Shown: one piece after another, positions 19,085-28,900 of the stretch
Numbering within the stretch: position 1 is the stretch's first letter
Layout: each line of letters begins with the position of its first letter
Assembly: GCF_018139625.1 (NCBI RefSeq)
Contig: NZ_JAGSOH010000009.1
Coordinates: 1 to 64,000, forward strand
Direction: 5' to 3'
DNA: 64,000 bases
From: Actinospica acidithermotolerans
GTDB taxonomy: Bacteria; Actinomycetota; Actinomycetes; Streptomycetales; Catenulisporaceae
Position numbers and translations under genes: made by a program
Notes under the pieces: model-generated
Told to the model about the DNA's origin: nothing
The model's database searches: none
Seen by the model: the letters and a program-made list of their open reading frames with translations, nothing else

Positions 19085-22000
19085 TCGTGCCCGCTCCGTT
19101 CCACCGTCGATCCCTGCCCAGCGCCCTGATCCTGACACTTCAGCTCCTCGACAGCAGCGCTGCCGAGCACGATCCACTCACCGTCCGCGACAACCGTCTC
19201 CACCAAGCGTCCGTCCAGGTTCGGGCTACTCCTGGCGCTCTCCGCCGGGCACAGCAGCCACAGGCCGCGCGGCGCTTCGGCTGCTCTGCGCGCGCTCTGC
19301 TGCAGCCCGACGACCAGGTCGCGCCCGGCGATGTCCCAGTATCGAGCCAGCAGGCCCGCGTTGTGCAACAGCACCGTGGATCGCGGCTGACTCGAGGCAA
19401 GTTCCGCCCACTTCGCATGCAGTCTCGACGCGACCTCCGCAACGTACTCGGCGTACGACCGCGGGGCCTCTCCCCGGCCTTCCGGCCCGGCGCTGACCTG
19501 AAGCCTGGCGTCCACGCGGAGTACTCGCTCCCACTCCAGGCCTTGCTCGGCCGCAAGCTCGCGGAAGCACGCGAGGAATTCGGCGTTGCCGTCCACGGAG
19601 ATCAACGACGGGAAGCGGCGCTCGATCGCCGCGGACAGGCCCGGCAGGTGACGTACACTCACCGTCAACGCCCGGAACCCGCCGTCCTCGACGGCCTCAC
19701 CCAAACGCTTGACCGCTGCGTCCACGACCGCGCCGGAAGCGGCGCCGCCGGCCATACCCGAGGCCGCAGCGTCCACGGCAGTACCCGAGGCCAGCTGGGT
19801 GGACTGCATCGCGGAACGCTCCGGGCCCCGGAACACCTGCTTGCCCGTGTCGAATCGCAGCGGATAACCCGCTTCCTTGAGCGCGTCGCCCAGCTCGACC
19901 GGCGTCACATCGCCGAAGTCGAGCTCGGGAAAACGCACCAGCACCCGCTCCAGCAGATCTCCGACCGAGACCCCCGGCTCGTAACCGACTCCGGCCGCAG
20001 CCTGCGAAATCCGGAGCGCACGCGCCAGACCCAGGTCCCGCGGATAGAGGTCCGCACGCGCGGAGGCGAGCGCGTTCGCCGAAGCGGCCGCGGCAAGCGC
20101 GACCAGCCGCGCATCCGACAACGGCGCTATCTGCCCCTCCGGCTCACGCACGGAGCGCAGCAGCTCGCGAACCGCCTTCGGCCCCGGCAGCGGCTCGGCG
20201 CGGATCGCGTCGTCGGCGCACAGCCCGAGCCGCACTGCGTAATCGACCAACTCGTCCTTCGCCGGATGGGCCACGGCCGACCCCGGCAGAGACTCGCAGG
20301 CTACGAACACGCCCCCGCCACGCCGGGACTCGGTGAAGCGCGGCTCGTTCTCGCCCGCTTCCACCAGCAACGCCGCGCGCGTAACCGCAAGGGCGTCGCC
20401 CAAGGCCTGCCGACGATCCTCGGTTCGCGCGCCGAAGCGGGCCCGTAGCTCGGACGCTAGCTCCCGCACCGCCATAACGCGGCCCTGCGCCGCGAGCACT
20501 TCCGCGAGCTCGTCGCGGACCCGCGCCATCCACTCCAGCCGCGCCCATTCGACCACGGCCGCACTCAGATACTGGTTCACCGAGGCAGACTGAGCGAACC
20601 CGAGCGCCAGCGCCGTTTCCTTCTGCGTCGGCCAGAACAGCGTCGGCGCGGACGCGCCCGGCGCGCCCGGCTCCGCGGGCAAGCCGAGGTACGCACGGAT
20701 CGCCGGGATCTTCTTGCTGCCCGCCCGGCGCCGCAGCACCGTGCCCTCGACCGCCTCGATCAGGCCATTCGCCATGGCGTCAACCGGAAGCCGCTCCACC
20801 GCCGCCGCGTCAGCCGCCTGCGACAGCTCTTCCGCGCCCGGCTGCTGCCCGGCCCGGAGCGCGTCGGAATCGGGCCGCGCGCTGCTCCCGGCGCCCGCCG
20901 GCCTGCGGAACTTCCGGGCCCACTGCCGGTAACGCCGATTCAGCTCCCGCTTCGCCAGTGTGCCCGCCCCGCGCGCCCGGTTGATCCGGTACTGCGGCAC
21001 GGCCAGCAACTCGCCCACCGTCGACGCGCCGAGGCTGTGTGCCACCTCGATAGCGGCCGGTGAGAGACCCGCGGCATCCAGCGGCGTGGCCGGCTCGGCG
21101 GCCTCGCTCGCTGCGTCGCGCTGCGCCTCGAGGTCCTCCACGGAGCGGACCAGCCGCGGCTCGCCATCCGTCTCGCTCGTCGGTCCGGTGCGCTCCGCGT
21201 CGATAAACACGCGGTTCCAGGCTTCGAACATCTGCCGGGCGCTGTCGAAGCGACGGTCGGCGTCCCGGTGCAGGGCCTTCTCGAAGAACCTCGTCAGCCC
21301 CTCGCGCAGCTGCGGGTTGAACAGTTCGGTGGCGATGCTGGGCAGCTCGTCGTCGAGAGACTTCGGGTCGCTCGTCCCGTTACCCCACACGGGTTTCTCG
21401 CCCGAAGCCATCTGATGCAGCGTCACCGCCACCGCGTACCGCTCGGCGTGCTCGTCATAGCGGGGGCGCGAACCGCCGCTGCCGAGGAACGGGTCGAGGT
21501 AGCCGCTCGTGCCCGAGGCCGTATCTGACGGGCTGCACGCTGCCAGCGAGAAGTCGAACAGCAGCAGCACCCGCTCGTCGTTACGCGGGAGCTTGTATAC
21601 GCCGAGGTTGTCCGGCTTGATGTCGCGGTGCACCACCTCGTTGCGCTCAAGCGACAGCAGCGCTTGGAAGAGGTCTTCAGCGAGGTTCTTCAATCGGACG
21701 TAGCGCAGCTTGCCCTCTTCGCGCAGCAGGCGCGCGAGCGAGCGGTCACCAGCGTACTGGATGTCGATGACAGGATGCCTGCCGGCACCCAGCTCACGCG
21801 GCCCGCCGAGCAGCCGTACGATCTGGCCGCCACCCACCTTCTCCAGCGCCTCGGCCTCGGCGCACAGGCGATCACGGGCGTCGGTGTGGTTCAGCGCGAC
21901 CTTCAGGACATGCTCGGTGACCCGCGTCTGCCCGTCCTCCGCCTCGGTCAGCTTCTCGACCAGCAGCGCCCGACCGGTCCCGCCGGTACCCAGCAACTCC

Positions 22001-23649
22001 CGGACGCACAGATCCTCACTGAGCCAGTCGCCCGGCCCGGCCTCGAGCGGATCGGCGTACTCAGTGGGCGCCTGCTCGGACGTCGTGGTCCGCGACCGGC
22101 CCGCCTCGGCGTCCTTGAGCAGCGCGAAGAACGCGTCCACATCAGGCAGCCGGTCGTCCACGTCGTGCCGGGTCGCGTCGTACACCAAACGGTCGACCGC
22201 CGGTTCGAGCCCGTCGACCAACGCGGCCGGGTGCAGACCGCGCTCGGCCTGCAGGCGTTCAAGCAGCGCGCCCTTGGTCGAGGCGGGCGGCTGACCCGCC
22301 AGAATCAGATAGCTGACGGCGCCGAGCCCGAACACGTCCATGCCGATGGGATCCGGGTACTCGGAGTTGAACTCCGGCGCGAGATAGAGCACCGACTCGT
22401 CGCGCAGGTGAGCGTCCGTGGCGTCGTCCCGGCCCAGCGACCTGAGCCGGGTGGCGATGGACTGGGCGTAGTCCCGCGCCGCCGTCTGCCAGTCCACGAT
22501 GCGCAGCGTCGGACGGGAGCCGTCAGACCGTGCCGACACGTAGACCGACCGGGCCGCGAGGGCGCGGTGATACAGCGAGTGCCGGTGCGCATAGCGCAGT
22601 GCCTCGGCCAATTGCCGCACCAGCCCGAGCCGCGTCTCGAACGTCATACGGTCGCCGAACACCGCCATGTACTGGTCGAGACGCAGGTCCGATGTGTCGT
22701 GCCGGAAAAGGATCGACGGGCCCCCGGCGTGGTGCCTGATGTCCCGCGCCTCGTCGATGCCCCGGTGCCGCAAGCCCTGAAGCAGGTAGTACTCCCGCTC
22801 GGCAGCGCGTGCCACCGCGGTCCGGGCGCTGTCGTTCGCCTCCAGCTCGGTCAAATAGATCCGGACCCGCCCGGTCTCCTCGATCGCGCCCTGACGCGTC
22901 GCCAGCCGGTCTTCCCAGGTCGGGCCCTGGTCGAGCGGTTTGCCCGCCAGCCGCCAGTCGTCTCCGTACCGCAGATGCGCCTGCGGAGCGGACACGCCGA
23001 TGGCGTTGAACAGGCGCGGCAGATGCTTCGTGAACTCGTCGTCGATCCGGCCGGCGCGCGCGGGCGGCCGGGCGAGCAGGTCCTTCCAGATCCCCGGCAA
23101 GCCGGTCTGCCGATCGTCGCGCCCGTAGACGTGCAGCCGCTCCACGCTGTCGAGCTCGGAGACCAGCCCTTGGTCCGAGAGGAAGACCGCCGGCTCGATC
23201 CTGGGCATGGTGAGGTTCAGGCGGAGATCCTGGGCGGCCCGTTGCAGCCGCGACTTCAGGTCCTTGGACTTCATGTCGACCGCGTGCAGCGGGTTGTGCA
23301 GAGTCAAGGTGCGCGACCGTTGGTCGGAACCCTGCGCATGGAAGATCCATTGGGAGCCGCGGTTGACCACCCGCCCCGGGTGGCCCTTCAACTCGACCAG
23401 GTACAGGCCGCCGGGCACCGCGATGAACAGGTCGCACTCGCTGATGCGGCCGCTGAACGCGGTGAACGTGAACAGCGCCACCGCGCGGTACGGAGGCTGC
23501 TCCGGCATCAGGCCCCGGATGTGGTCGAGCCCCTCCTGCTCCCACGGGTACGGGCTCGGCCCGATCTGCGCCCATCGGCGCTGAAGCCGATCCGGCACAC
23601 CGCCCCCGGCCGCGCGGCCGCGGCCCTGTCCGTCTCGCCCCGCAGGCAA
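19081..23649 (-). CDS. pglW: PglW, NERD-domain protein kinase of BREX type 2
   Basis: The protein has 1522 residues. A NERD (nuclease-related) domain spans about 52-150, with VELKGH near 85-90. A first kinase-like fold follows with HRA in place of HRD and DWQ in place of DFG, so it looks like a pseudokinase. A second kinase domain has an intact catalytic loop HRDIKPDN at 674-681 and DFS as the magnesium motif. The remaining C-terminal third is helical and unclassified. It is the first gene of the operon. The start is TTG 23649 behind a GAGGG-rich stretch; GTG 23598 is a possible alternative. PglW of S. coelicolor is a Ser/Thr kinase needed for phage growth limitation. Confidence 0.93.
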   Translation of the reverse strand: MPAGRDGQGRGRAAGGGVPDRLQRRWAQIGPSPYPWEQEGLDHIRGLMPEQPPYRAVALFTFTAFSGRISECDLFIAVPGGLYLVELKGHPGRVVNRGSQWIFHAQGSDQRSRTLTLHNPLHAVDMKSKDLKSRLQRAAQDLRLNLTMPRIEPAVFLSDQGLVSELDSVERLHVYGRDDRQTGLPGIWKDLLARPPARAGRIDDEFTKHLPRLFNAIGVSAPQAHLRYGDDWRLAGKPLDQGPTWEDRLATRQGAIEETGRVRIYLTELEANDSARTAVARAAEREYYLLQGLRHRGIDEARDIRHHAGGPSILFRHDTSDLRLDQYMAVFGDRMTFETRLGLVRQLAEALRYAHRHSLYHRALAARSVYVSARSDGSRPTLRIVDWQTAARDYAQSIATRLRSLGRDDATDAHLRDESVLYLAPEFNSEYPDPIGMDVFGLGAVSYLILAGQPPASTKGALLERLQAERGLHPAALVDGLEPAVDRLVYDATRHDVDDRLPDVDAFFALLKDAEAGRSRTTTSEQAPTEYADPLEAGPGDWLSEDLCVRELLGTGGTGRALLVEKLTEAEDGQTRVTEHVLKVALNHTDARDRLCAEAEALEKVGGGQIVRLLGGPRELGAGRHPVIDIQYAGDRSLARLLREEGKLRYVRLKNLAEDLFQALLSLERNEVVHRDIKPDNLGVYKLPRNDERVLLLFDFSLAACSPSDTASGTSGYLDPFLGSGGSRPRYDEHAERYAVAVTLHQMASGEKPVWGNGTSDPKSLDDELPSIATELFNPQLREGLTRFFEKALHRDADRRFDSARQMFEAWNRVFIDAERTGPTSETDGEPRLVRSVEDLEAQRDAASEAAEPATPLDAAGLSPAAIEVAHSLGASTVGELLAVPQYRINRARGAGTLAKRELNRRYRQWARKFRRPAGAGSSARPDSDALRAGQQPGAEELSQAADAAAVERLPVDAMANGLIEAVEGTVLRRRAGSKKIPAIRAYLGLPAEPGAPGASAPTLFWPTQKETALALGFAQSASVNQYLSAAVVEWARLEWMARVRDELAEVLAAQGRVMAVRELASELRARFGARTEDRRQALGDALAVTRAALLVEAGENEPRFTESRRGGGVFVACESLPGSAVAHPAKDELVDYAVRLGLCADDAIRAEPLPGPKAVRELLRSVREPEGQIAPLSDARLVALAAAASANALASARADLYPRDLGLARALRISQAAAGVGYEPGVSVGDLLERVLVRFPELDFGDVTPVELGDALKEAGYPLRFDTGKQVFRGPERSAMQSTQLASGTAVDAAASGMAGGAASGAVVDAAVKRLGEAVEDGGFRALTVSVRHLPGLSAAIERRFPSLISVDGNAEFLACFRELAAEQGLEWERVLRVDARLQVSAGPEGRGEAPRSYAEYVAEVASRLHAKWAELASSQPRSTVLLHNAGLLARYWDIAGRDLVVGLQQSARRAAEAPRGLWLLCPAESARSSPNLDGRLVETVVADGEWIVLGSAAVEELKCQDQGAGQGSTVERSGHE

Positions 23650-24009
23650 CTGCGCGCCCTCCCTCTCTCACGACCATGCCCACTGAGGCCTCACAGCCTC
23701 GATACCGCGCCCAGCCAGCCCGGAAGCAATCCCACGTCGTCAGCATGCCCTGGATGAGTTGACCAGGTGCACTCTGCGTACCGGCGGGGCCACCCAATCA
23801 TGCCAGGTTCGCGGATCGCCCGCGGACGCGACCTTTGCTCGCTCACCTCTTGGCGCCTACGCGAGCTCGAGTCATAGGAAGCAGGTCTGGCAGCGGGAAA
23901 ACCCGGGTGAGAACAGCGGGTGCGCCGCAGCCCCGGTCCGCCATAGGGCGAGCATCGGTTACTCCGCTGATGTGTTGCTTTGCGAGGCCACTACTATGCC
24001 GATCATCAT
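23650..24009. promoter_or_regulatory. Intergenic region upstream of the BREX operon
   Basis: These 360 bases lie between the first BREX gene and the tRNA-like sequence. Nothing protein-like is supported. The operon promoter must be here, or in the adjacent tRNA-like region. On the minus strand TTGCTT and TATCGA occur with an over-long 19-base spacer near 23690-23725, which is too weak to call a promoter. No operator dyad is obvious. Confidence 0.35.
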
Positions 24010-24082
24010 CGGCGTGTAGCTCAATGAGGTAGAGCACCGGGCTGGGACCCGGAGGGTGCGAGGACGGGGCCCGCCACGCCGG
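24010..24082 (+). tRNA. Degenerate tRNA-Pro(GGG)-like sequence, likely attachment-site relic
   Basis: A 73-base stretch folds partly as a tRNA. The 7-bp acceptor stem is perfect (CGGCGTG with CACGCCG), then T8 A9, a GCTC/GAGC D-stem with a normal D-loop containing GG, and a CCGGG/CCCGG anticodon stem around CTGGGA. This loop is one base short, and a GGG anticodon would read proline codons. The T-arm has the right length, but an A-C mismatch in the stem and GACGGGG in place of the TTCRANY loop. No encoded CCA follows. A functional tRNA is therefore unlikely. A tyrosine integrase remnant starts 520 bases downstream, the usual arrangement for elements inserted in tRNA genes. Confidence 0.45.
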
Positions 24083-24601
24083 CATGGACAACGAGATCCG
24101 CGTGTCACCGGCGTATCCGGTTTGGGCAGTGGGCCAAGGCGCTGCGCGTGAACGAGGATCCGGACCCGGTGGTGCGCGCCCGGGCATGGAGCGCGTGCAC
24201 CAGAGCGAGGCTGTGCTGCGGGGCAGATGGACGGCTCAGTCGTGGTCGGGGAGCGGGCGCCAGTGGCCGGCCTGCCCGCGTGAGTACAGCGACGCCGATC
24301 GATCCGAGCCTGGTGTACCGCGAGACGGCGCGGGACGTGCGTGGTGCTCTGGCCGCACGGCGGCCGAACCTTCGGGTGGAGGCGATGCGCGAGGCTCTGG
24401 CCGTCTGGCACCCGTTCGCCGCTGAGCACGCTGTGTGGCAAGCACCGCAACCCGAAGGAACGTACATCGAGGTCCGCGAAGCCCGCCATTAGTGCTGGTT
24501 GCGTGAGCCTGGCCGCCCCTGAGGTTCTGTAGACGATCAGATTTCGCGGAGATCAGACTGCGAGTGGGTGGAGGTCGGCGGCGAATTGAGGCGGCTGTGG
24601 C
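24083..24601 (+). other. Decayed region between tRNA relic and integrase
   Basis: Coding-like phrases appear in more than one frame here: RFGQWAKALRVNEDPDPVV near 24115-24170 in one frame, and a second phrase ending REALAVWHPFAAE near 24390-24425. None makes a complete gene with a credible start. A 114-residue frame from GTG 24148 to 24492 is the longest candidate. The stretch is best read as the remains of small element genes (perhaps an excisionase position), with no product that I can name. Confidence 0.3.
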
Positions 24602-25864
24602 ATGGCGTATGTGGAGCGGTGCGGGCGGGTGTGGCGGGCGCACTGGCCAACAGGTGAGGGGAGTGGGTACACGAGTAGGTCGGGCTTCGCCTCCAAGCGC
24701 GCGGCGCAGAAGTACGCGGATGAGCGGGAGGCCTCCGCACGGCTGTGGCCTGGCCTTCGGGTTGAGCCTGGGCTGAGTGTGGGGGAGTGGTGGCTGCGCT
24801 GGTTCCCGGCACAGGACCTGGCGCCGGCCACTTTGGAGACCTATGCCCAGCAGTACCGGCGACATGTGCACCCATACTTCGGGGAGCGGGCGCTGTCCGG
24901 GATCACCGGGCTTGACCTGGCTGGCTTCGCTCGTCGTCTGCGCGCCCAGGGGCTGGCGCCGTCCACCGTCACGGTGGTGTTGAGCGTGATCCGCGACCTC
25001 CTCGTGGACGCCGCCGCCGAAGGGCTGATCCCCGTCGCGCCCGCGGTACGGCTCAGGCAGCGGCGAAACGGCGCTGGCGCGCCTGTCCGTCCGGGCTTCG
25101 CCGTAGGCGCCGAGGAGGTGCTTGCGGTGTGCGCGCGTCTGCAGCGGCCAGAGGCGCTGATGGCGCTGATCGCGTTTTTCACGGGGATGCGGTGGGGCGA
25201 GGTGTGCGGCATGAACAGCCGCTTCCTGCACCTGCCCGGCGCTCCGAGCGAGCGTGCCCGGACGGATCTCGCCGGCGCGGGGTGGTACCAGGTGGATGCG
25301 GCGGCCGGCGCGGTACACGAGGACGTGCACGCGCGCCGCTTCTTCGGGCCGCCAAAGGGCGGCTACGGGCGCGCGCTCGATCTGCCCCCGTTCCTGGTGG
25401 GCCTGCTCGCCGAGCACTGCTCGGCCCTCGGTGGGGTTGATCTACTGTTTGCCAACCGACGCGGGGAGCCGATCCGGCACAGCGACTTCCTGCGCCGCTG
25501 GCGTCCGGCCTGCGACGGCGCCGCCCAGCGCCTCGCACGCGACGGGCGCGTACTGGCCGCCGCCATCGCGCCGCGGTGCCCTGGGCTGCGCTTTCACGAT
25601 TTGTGGCACTGCTGCTGGAGAAGCGTTGGACCAAAGGTGGCCCCGGAGCTGCGGATTTGCCGCCTCCATGGTGGAGATCCAGTCGACGGCGCTTTCGCCG
25701 TCCGGTCCAGGCTCGGCGGGCCCTCCCGGACCGCAACGTCCAAGTCGAGGACGGCCGCGGCCGCGTCACCCTCCCCGGCCGTCACAGTGCATCGTCGCGC
25801 GCATGGCCAAGGTTCGGGCGGCGGGTCGGAACGCGGCGAGCTTCGACCGGTTCCGCGCCGCTAG
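24602..25864 (+). pseudogene. Tyrosine recombinase (integrase), inactivated by internal deletion
   Basis: The N-terminal part is a normal actinobacterial phage-type integrase: an AP2-like arm domain, a SAM-like core-binding domain from about residue 55, then FTGMRWGEV with the first catalytic arginine near residue 200 and a KGGYGR strand. The frame then reads HDLWH where HDLRH is expected, and after that no LGH or catalytic Tyr segment appears. Starting at about 25604 in another frame, VALLLEKRWTKGG can be read, which resembles the extreme C-terminus of such integrases. A deletion therefore seems to have removed the segment from the second Arg through the Tyr and shifted the frame. The residues after HDLWH are out of frame. 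The protein cannot recombine DNA. Confidence 0.75.
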
Positions 25865-25907
25865 GCTTGGTCAGGTCCCTGCAGCGTCATGTTGAAATCG
25901 GTGATCC

Positions 25908-28900
25908 GTGCACGAGACCTCGCTCCGCGCTCCTGGCCTGCCTCTGCCCGATCCGGCGCGCCGAGCCCGGATCCGGGTCCATCTCGAGCGCCTCGGTGCG
26001 GGGCCGAGGGCGAACTTCGAGACGCTGTGTGCTCTGGTCGACGCGGCCGAGCAGCTGCCCTCGGGTTTCATGCTCATCCACCACATGATGCGCGAGCTCG
26101 AGTCGGCGCTGCGCGAGGTGCTGCGCGAATCGAAGGCCGTCACCGACCCGGACGGGGGCCCGGGCGAGCGGCGCCGCGCGCAGATCCTGGCCATGCTTGC
26201 CGACCTCCCGCTGGTGGCGGGCGAGCAGGCCGAGGCACGCCGCGCAGAGGTCGCGGCGGGGATCGCGGAGCTCGAACTGGCCGGGAGCGGGGAGAACCAG
26301 AGGAAGGAGATCCGGGCGATCGCCGCCGGGCTCGATCTGGCTGCCGAGGTGGTCGCCGGCTGGGCCGGTCTGGCCGGGGAGCTGCATGGGTGGGCGCACC
26401 GGCGCAACCTGGAGCCGCCGCGGCCGGTCGATGCCGAGGTTCTTGAGCGGGTCGACCTGCTCGAGCGGATCCTCGACGAGGCCCTGGACGCCCACGCCAC
26501 CCGGTACGGGACGTTCGTCCACGAGCGGCTGCGTGCGCTGCTGGCCCTGGATGCGCCGACGAAGACCCACGCCCAGGCGCTGCCGAAGGACTTCCCCCAG
26601 GACACGCTGACCCAGCAGGTGTTCTTCACCGAAGCCGGTCCGGCCTGGATCACGCCGCTGCACACGGCGAAGGTGTTCAGGAATCCGCCGGGCTTGCTCG
26701 AGGACGGCGGCGTGCCGTGGTGGCCGGCGTCGGCGTACCTGGTGCGCATGGCCGAACAGGCGCAGATCACCGAGCAGACCGACCCCGACGAGGCCGCGCG
26801 GCGCGCCAGTGTTCAGGTCGAGATCGTCCAGGCCGCGCAGGGCATCCCGGACAGCGAGAACCCCCGCGTCGGGATGGACCTGGCGCGCATCGCCCGGCTG
26901 CTCGAGCCCGACCGCGCCGTACGCCTGACCGACCAGCTCGTCCGGGCGCTCGCCGCGCCGCACGTGCTCGGCCCCGAGCACTACGCCGCCGCGGCCGCGG
27001 TGCTGGCCGACGGCCACGGCGATGCCGCGGCGAAGGTCCTGCGCGCGCTGCTGGCCTTGGATGCGGCCGAGGACGGATACGGCGCGCCGAGCACGCGGAT
27101 CGGGGATTGGGAGTACGGAGAGGTGCTGCGCACGCATGTGCCCGTGCTCGTGGACACCATGGGCATCGACGCCCTGAAACTGTTCGCCTCGCTGGTCGCG
27201 GAGTCGGCCGGGGACGCGGAGATCGCCACGGTGTGGCTGCCCGCCGTCGCCGACGCGCAGGCCACCGAGCCCCTGTTCGACCCGCGCGTCGGGCTGGTGG
27301 CCGCGGCGCGCGACGTCGCCGTGCGCCTGGCGGAGGCCGGCACCGAGGTGGAGGCGATCCTCGCCGTCCTGCCGCTCGCGCCGGCCGGGCTGCTCGCCCG
27401 CATCCGGCTGCACCTGCTCGGCCTCGAGCCCTTCGCGGCCGCGGTGCCCGACCTGGTCCGGGAGGTGATCTCCGACCCGGGCCTGCTGCACGAGCGGGCG
27501 ACCGAGACCGAGTTCCTGCGCCTGGTCCAGGCCCGCGCCGAGCTGCTCGCCCCGGCCGAGCGCGCGACGCTGCAGACGGCGATCGAGGCCGGCCCGGACA
27601 CGGCGGCCTGGCAGGAGCGGAGGCTGGAGCAAGGCGGATCGGAGCTGGCCGCGGAGGTGCTCGCGCTGCTGGAGACCGCGTGGCGGCTGGACCGGTACGC
27701 CGCCGCGGCGGCGATCCTGGACGACGCTGGCCGCGAGGTGCTGGGGAACCTGGTCGAGACCCACGGCACCGCGCCGTTCCAGCGGCCGCGGATCCGACCG
27801 GTCGGCGGGTTCGCCCGGTCGGCGCAGGCCGCGGAGCTGGCCGGTGCCCAATCTTCCCGCGAGCTCGCCGACCGGCTCGCCGCCGCGGCCGAGGCGGCGG
27901 ATGGACAGGATCAGGATCCGCTGGAGGCCCTCAGCGCCGCCTCCGGCCTCGGCGGCGAACTGCGCGCCGCGGTGGCGGCAGGCGCCGCGGCGTACAGCGC
28001 GGACGCGGCCGAACTGGCCGAGGCCGAGGCGCACCTGGTCGCGTGCGCCCTGGGCGGATTCGGCGACGGGCTGCGCCGCGGCGCGGTCCTCGACTGGGAC
28101 GGGCTGCAGCCGCTGGTGGCCGCCGCGGCCGCCGCCCGGGGCACGGCCCGCTACGAGGCGGTCGTGCTGCTGCGGACCGCCGCGGAGATCGGTGCGCTGC
28201 CGGCCCACGCAGCCGGATGGGTCTGGCCGATCCTCGCCGGCGCGCTCAGCCCGGACCCGAGCTCCGAGCCCGCTCCGGATGCCGCGCACCGCGGCCAAGC
28301 GGTGCACGCGGTGGCCGCCTTCGCCTCCTGGGCCCGCCAGGCCGAGATCGAGGAGGCTCAGGCCGCCGTGGACGCGCTGGCCGGGCTCGATCCCGGCACC
28401 GAACCGGGCCCGGTTGCCGAGGCCGTCGGGGCCGAGACGGCCACCCTGCGGGTTCTCGGCCATCCGGCCGCCGGCGAGCGCCTCGCCGCCCTCGCGCCGG
28501 GCACCACGGGGTTCACCGGCTATCTGCGCAGCGACGACCTGCCCGCCGACCGGGTCATGCTCCCGCTGTTCGAGCAGGCCCTGAACGTCGAACTGCCCGC
28601 CGCCGACCACCAGAAGCTCGGCATCCGCCTGCTGCGGCTGTATTTCAACGACGAGCTCGACCTGGCGCCCGGAGGCCTGGCCGAGCGGTGGTGGCGCCAC
28701 CCGCGCACCGACGGCCAGACGCGGCGGGGCCTGGCCCTCACCCTCGCCGCCGCACGGCTGGAGGCCGACGGCGAGCGCGACCTGTTCAACCGGTACGTCG
28801 ACTGGCGCCTGGACGCACTCGGCCCGCAGCCTGGGGCCGTCCTGACCGGGCCGGAGCGCCTGGAACTGCTGACCCTGGCGCCGACGTGCCTGCGCACCGC

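Noticed and set aside
21628-23757. 709-codon plus-strand frame opposite pglW
   Set aside because: Antisense shadow; the minus-strand protein has kinase and NERD motifs.
24236-25417. 393-codon minus-strand frame opposite the integrase
   Set aside because: Composition shadow of the integrase gene; no recognisable domain.
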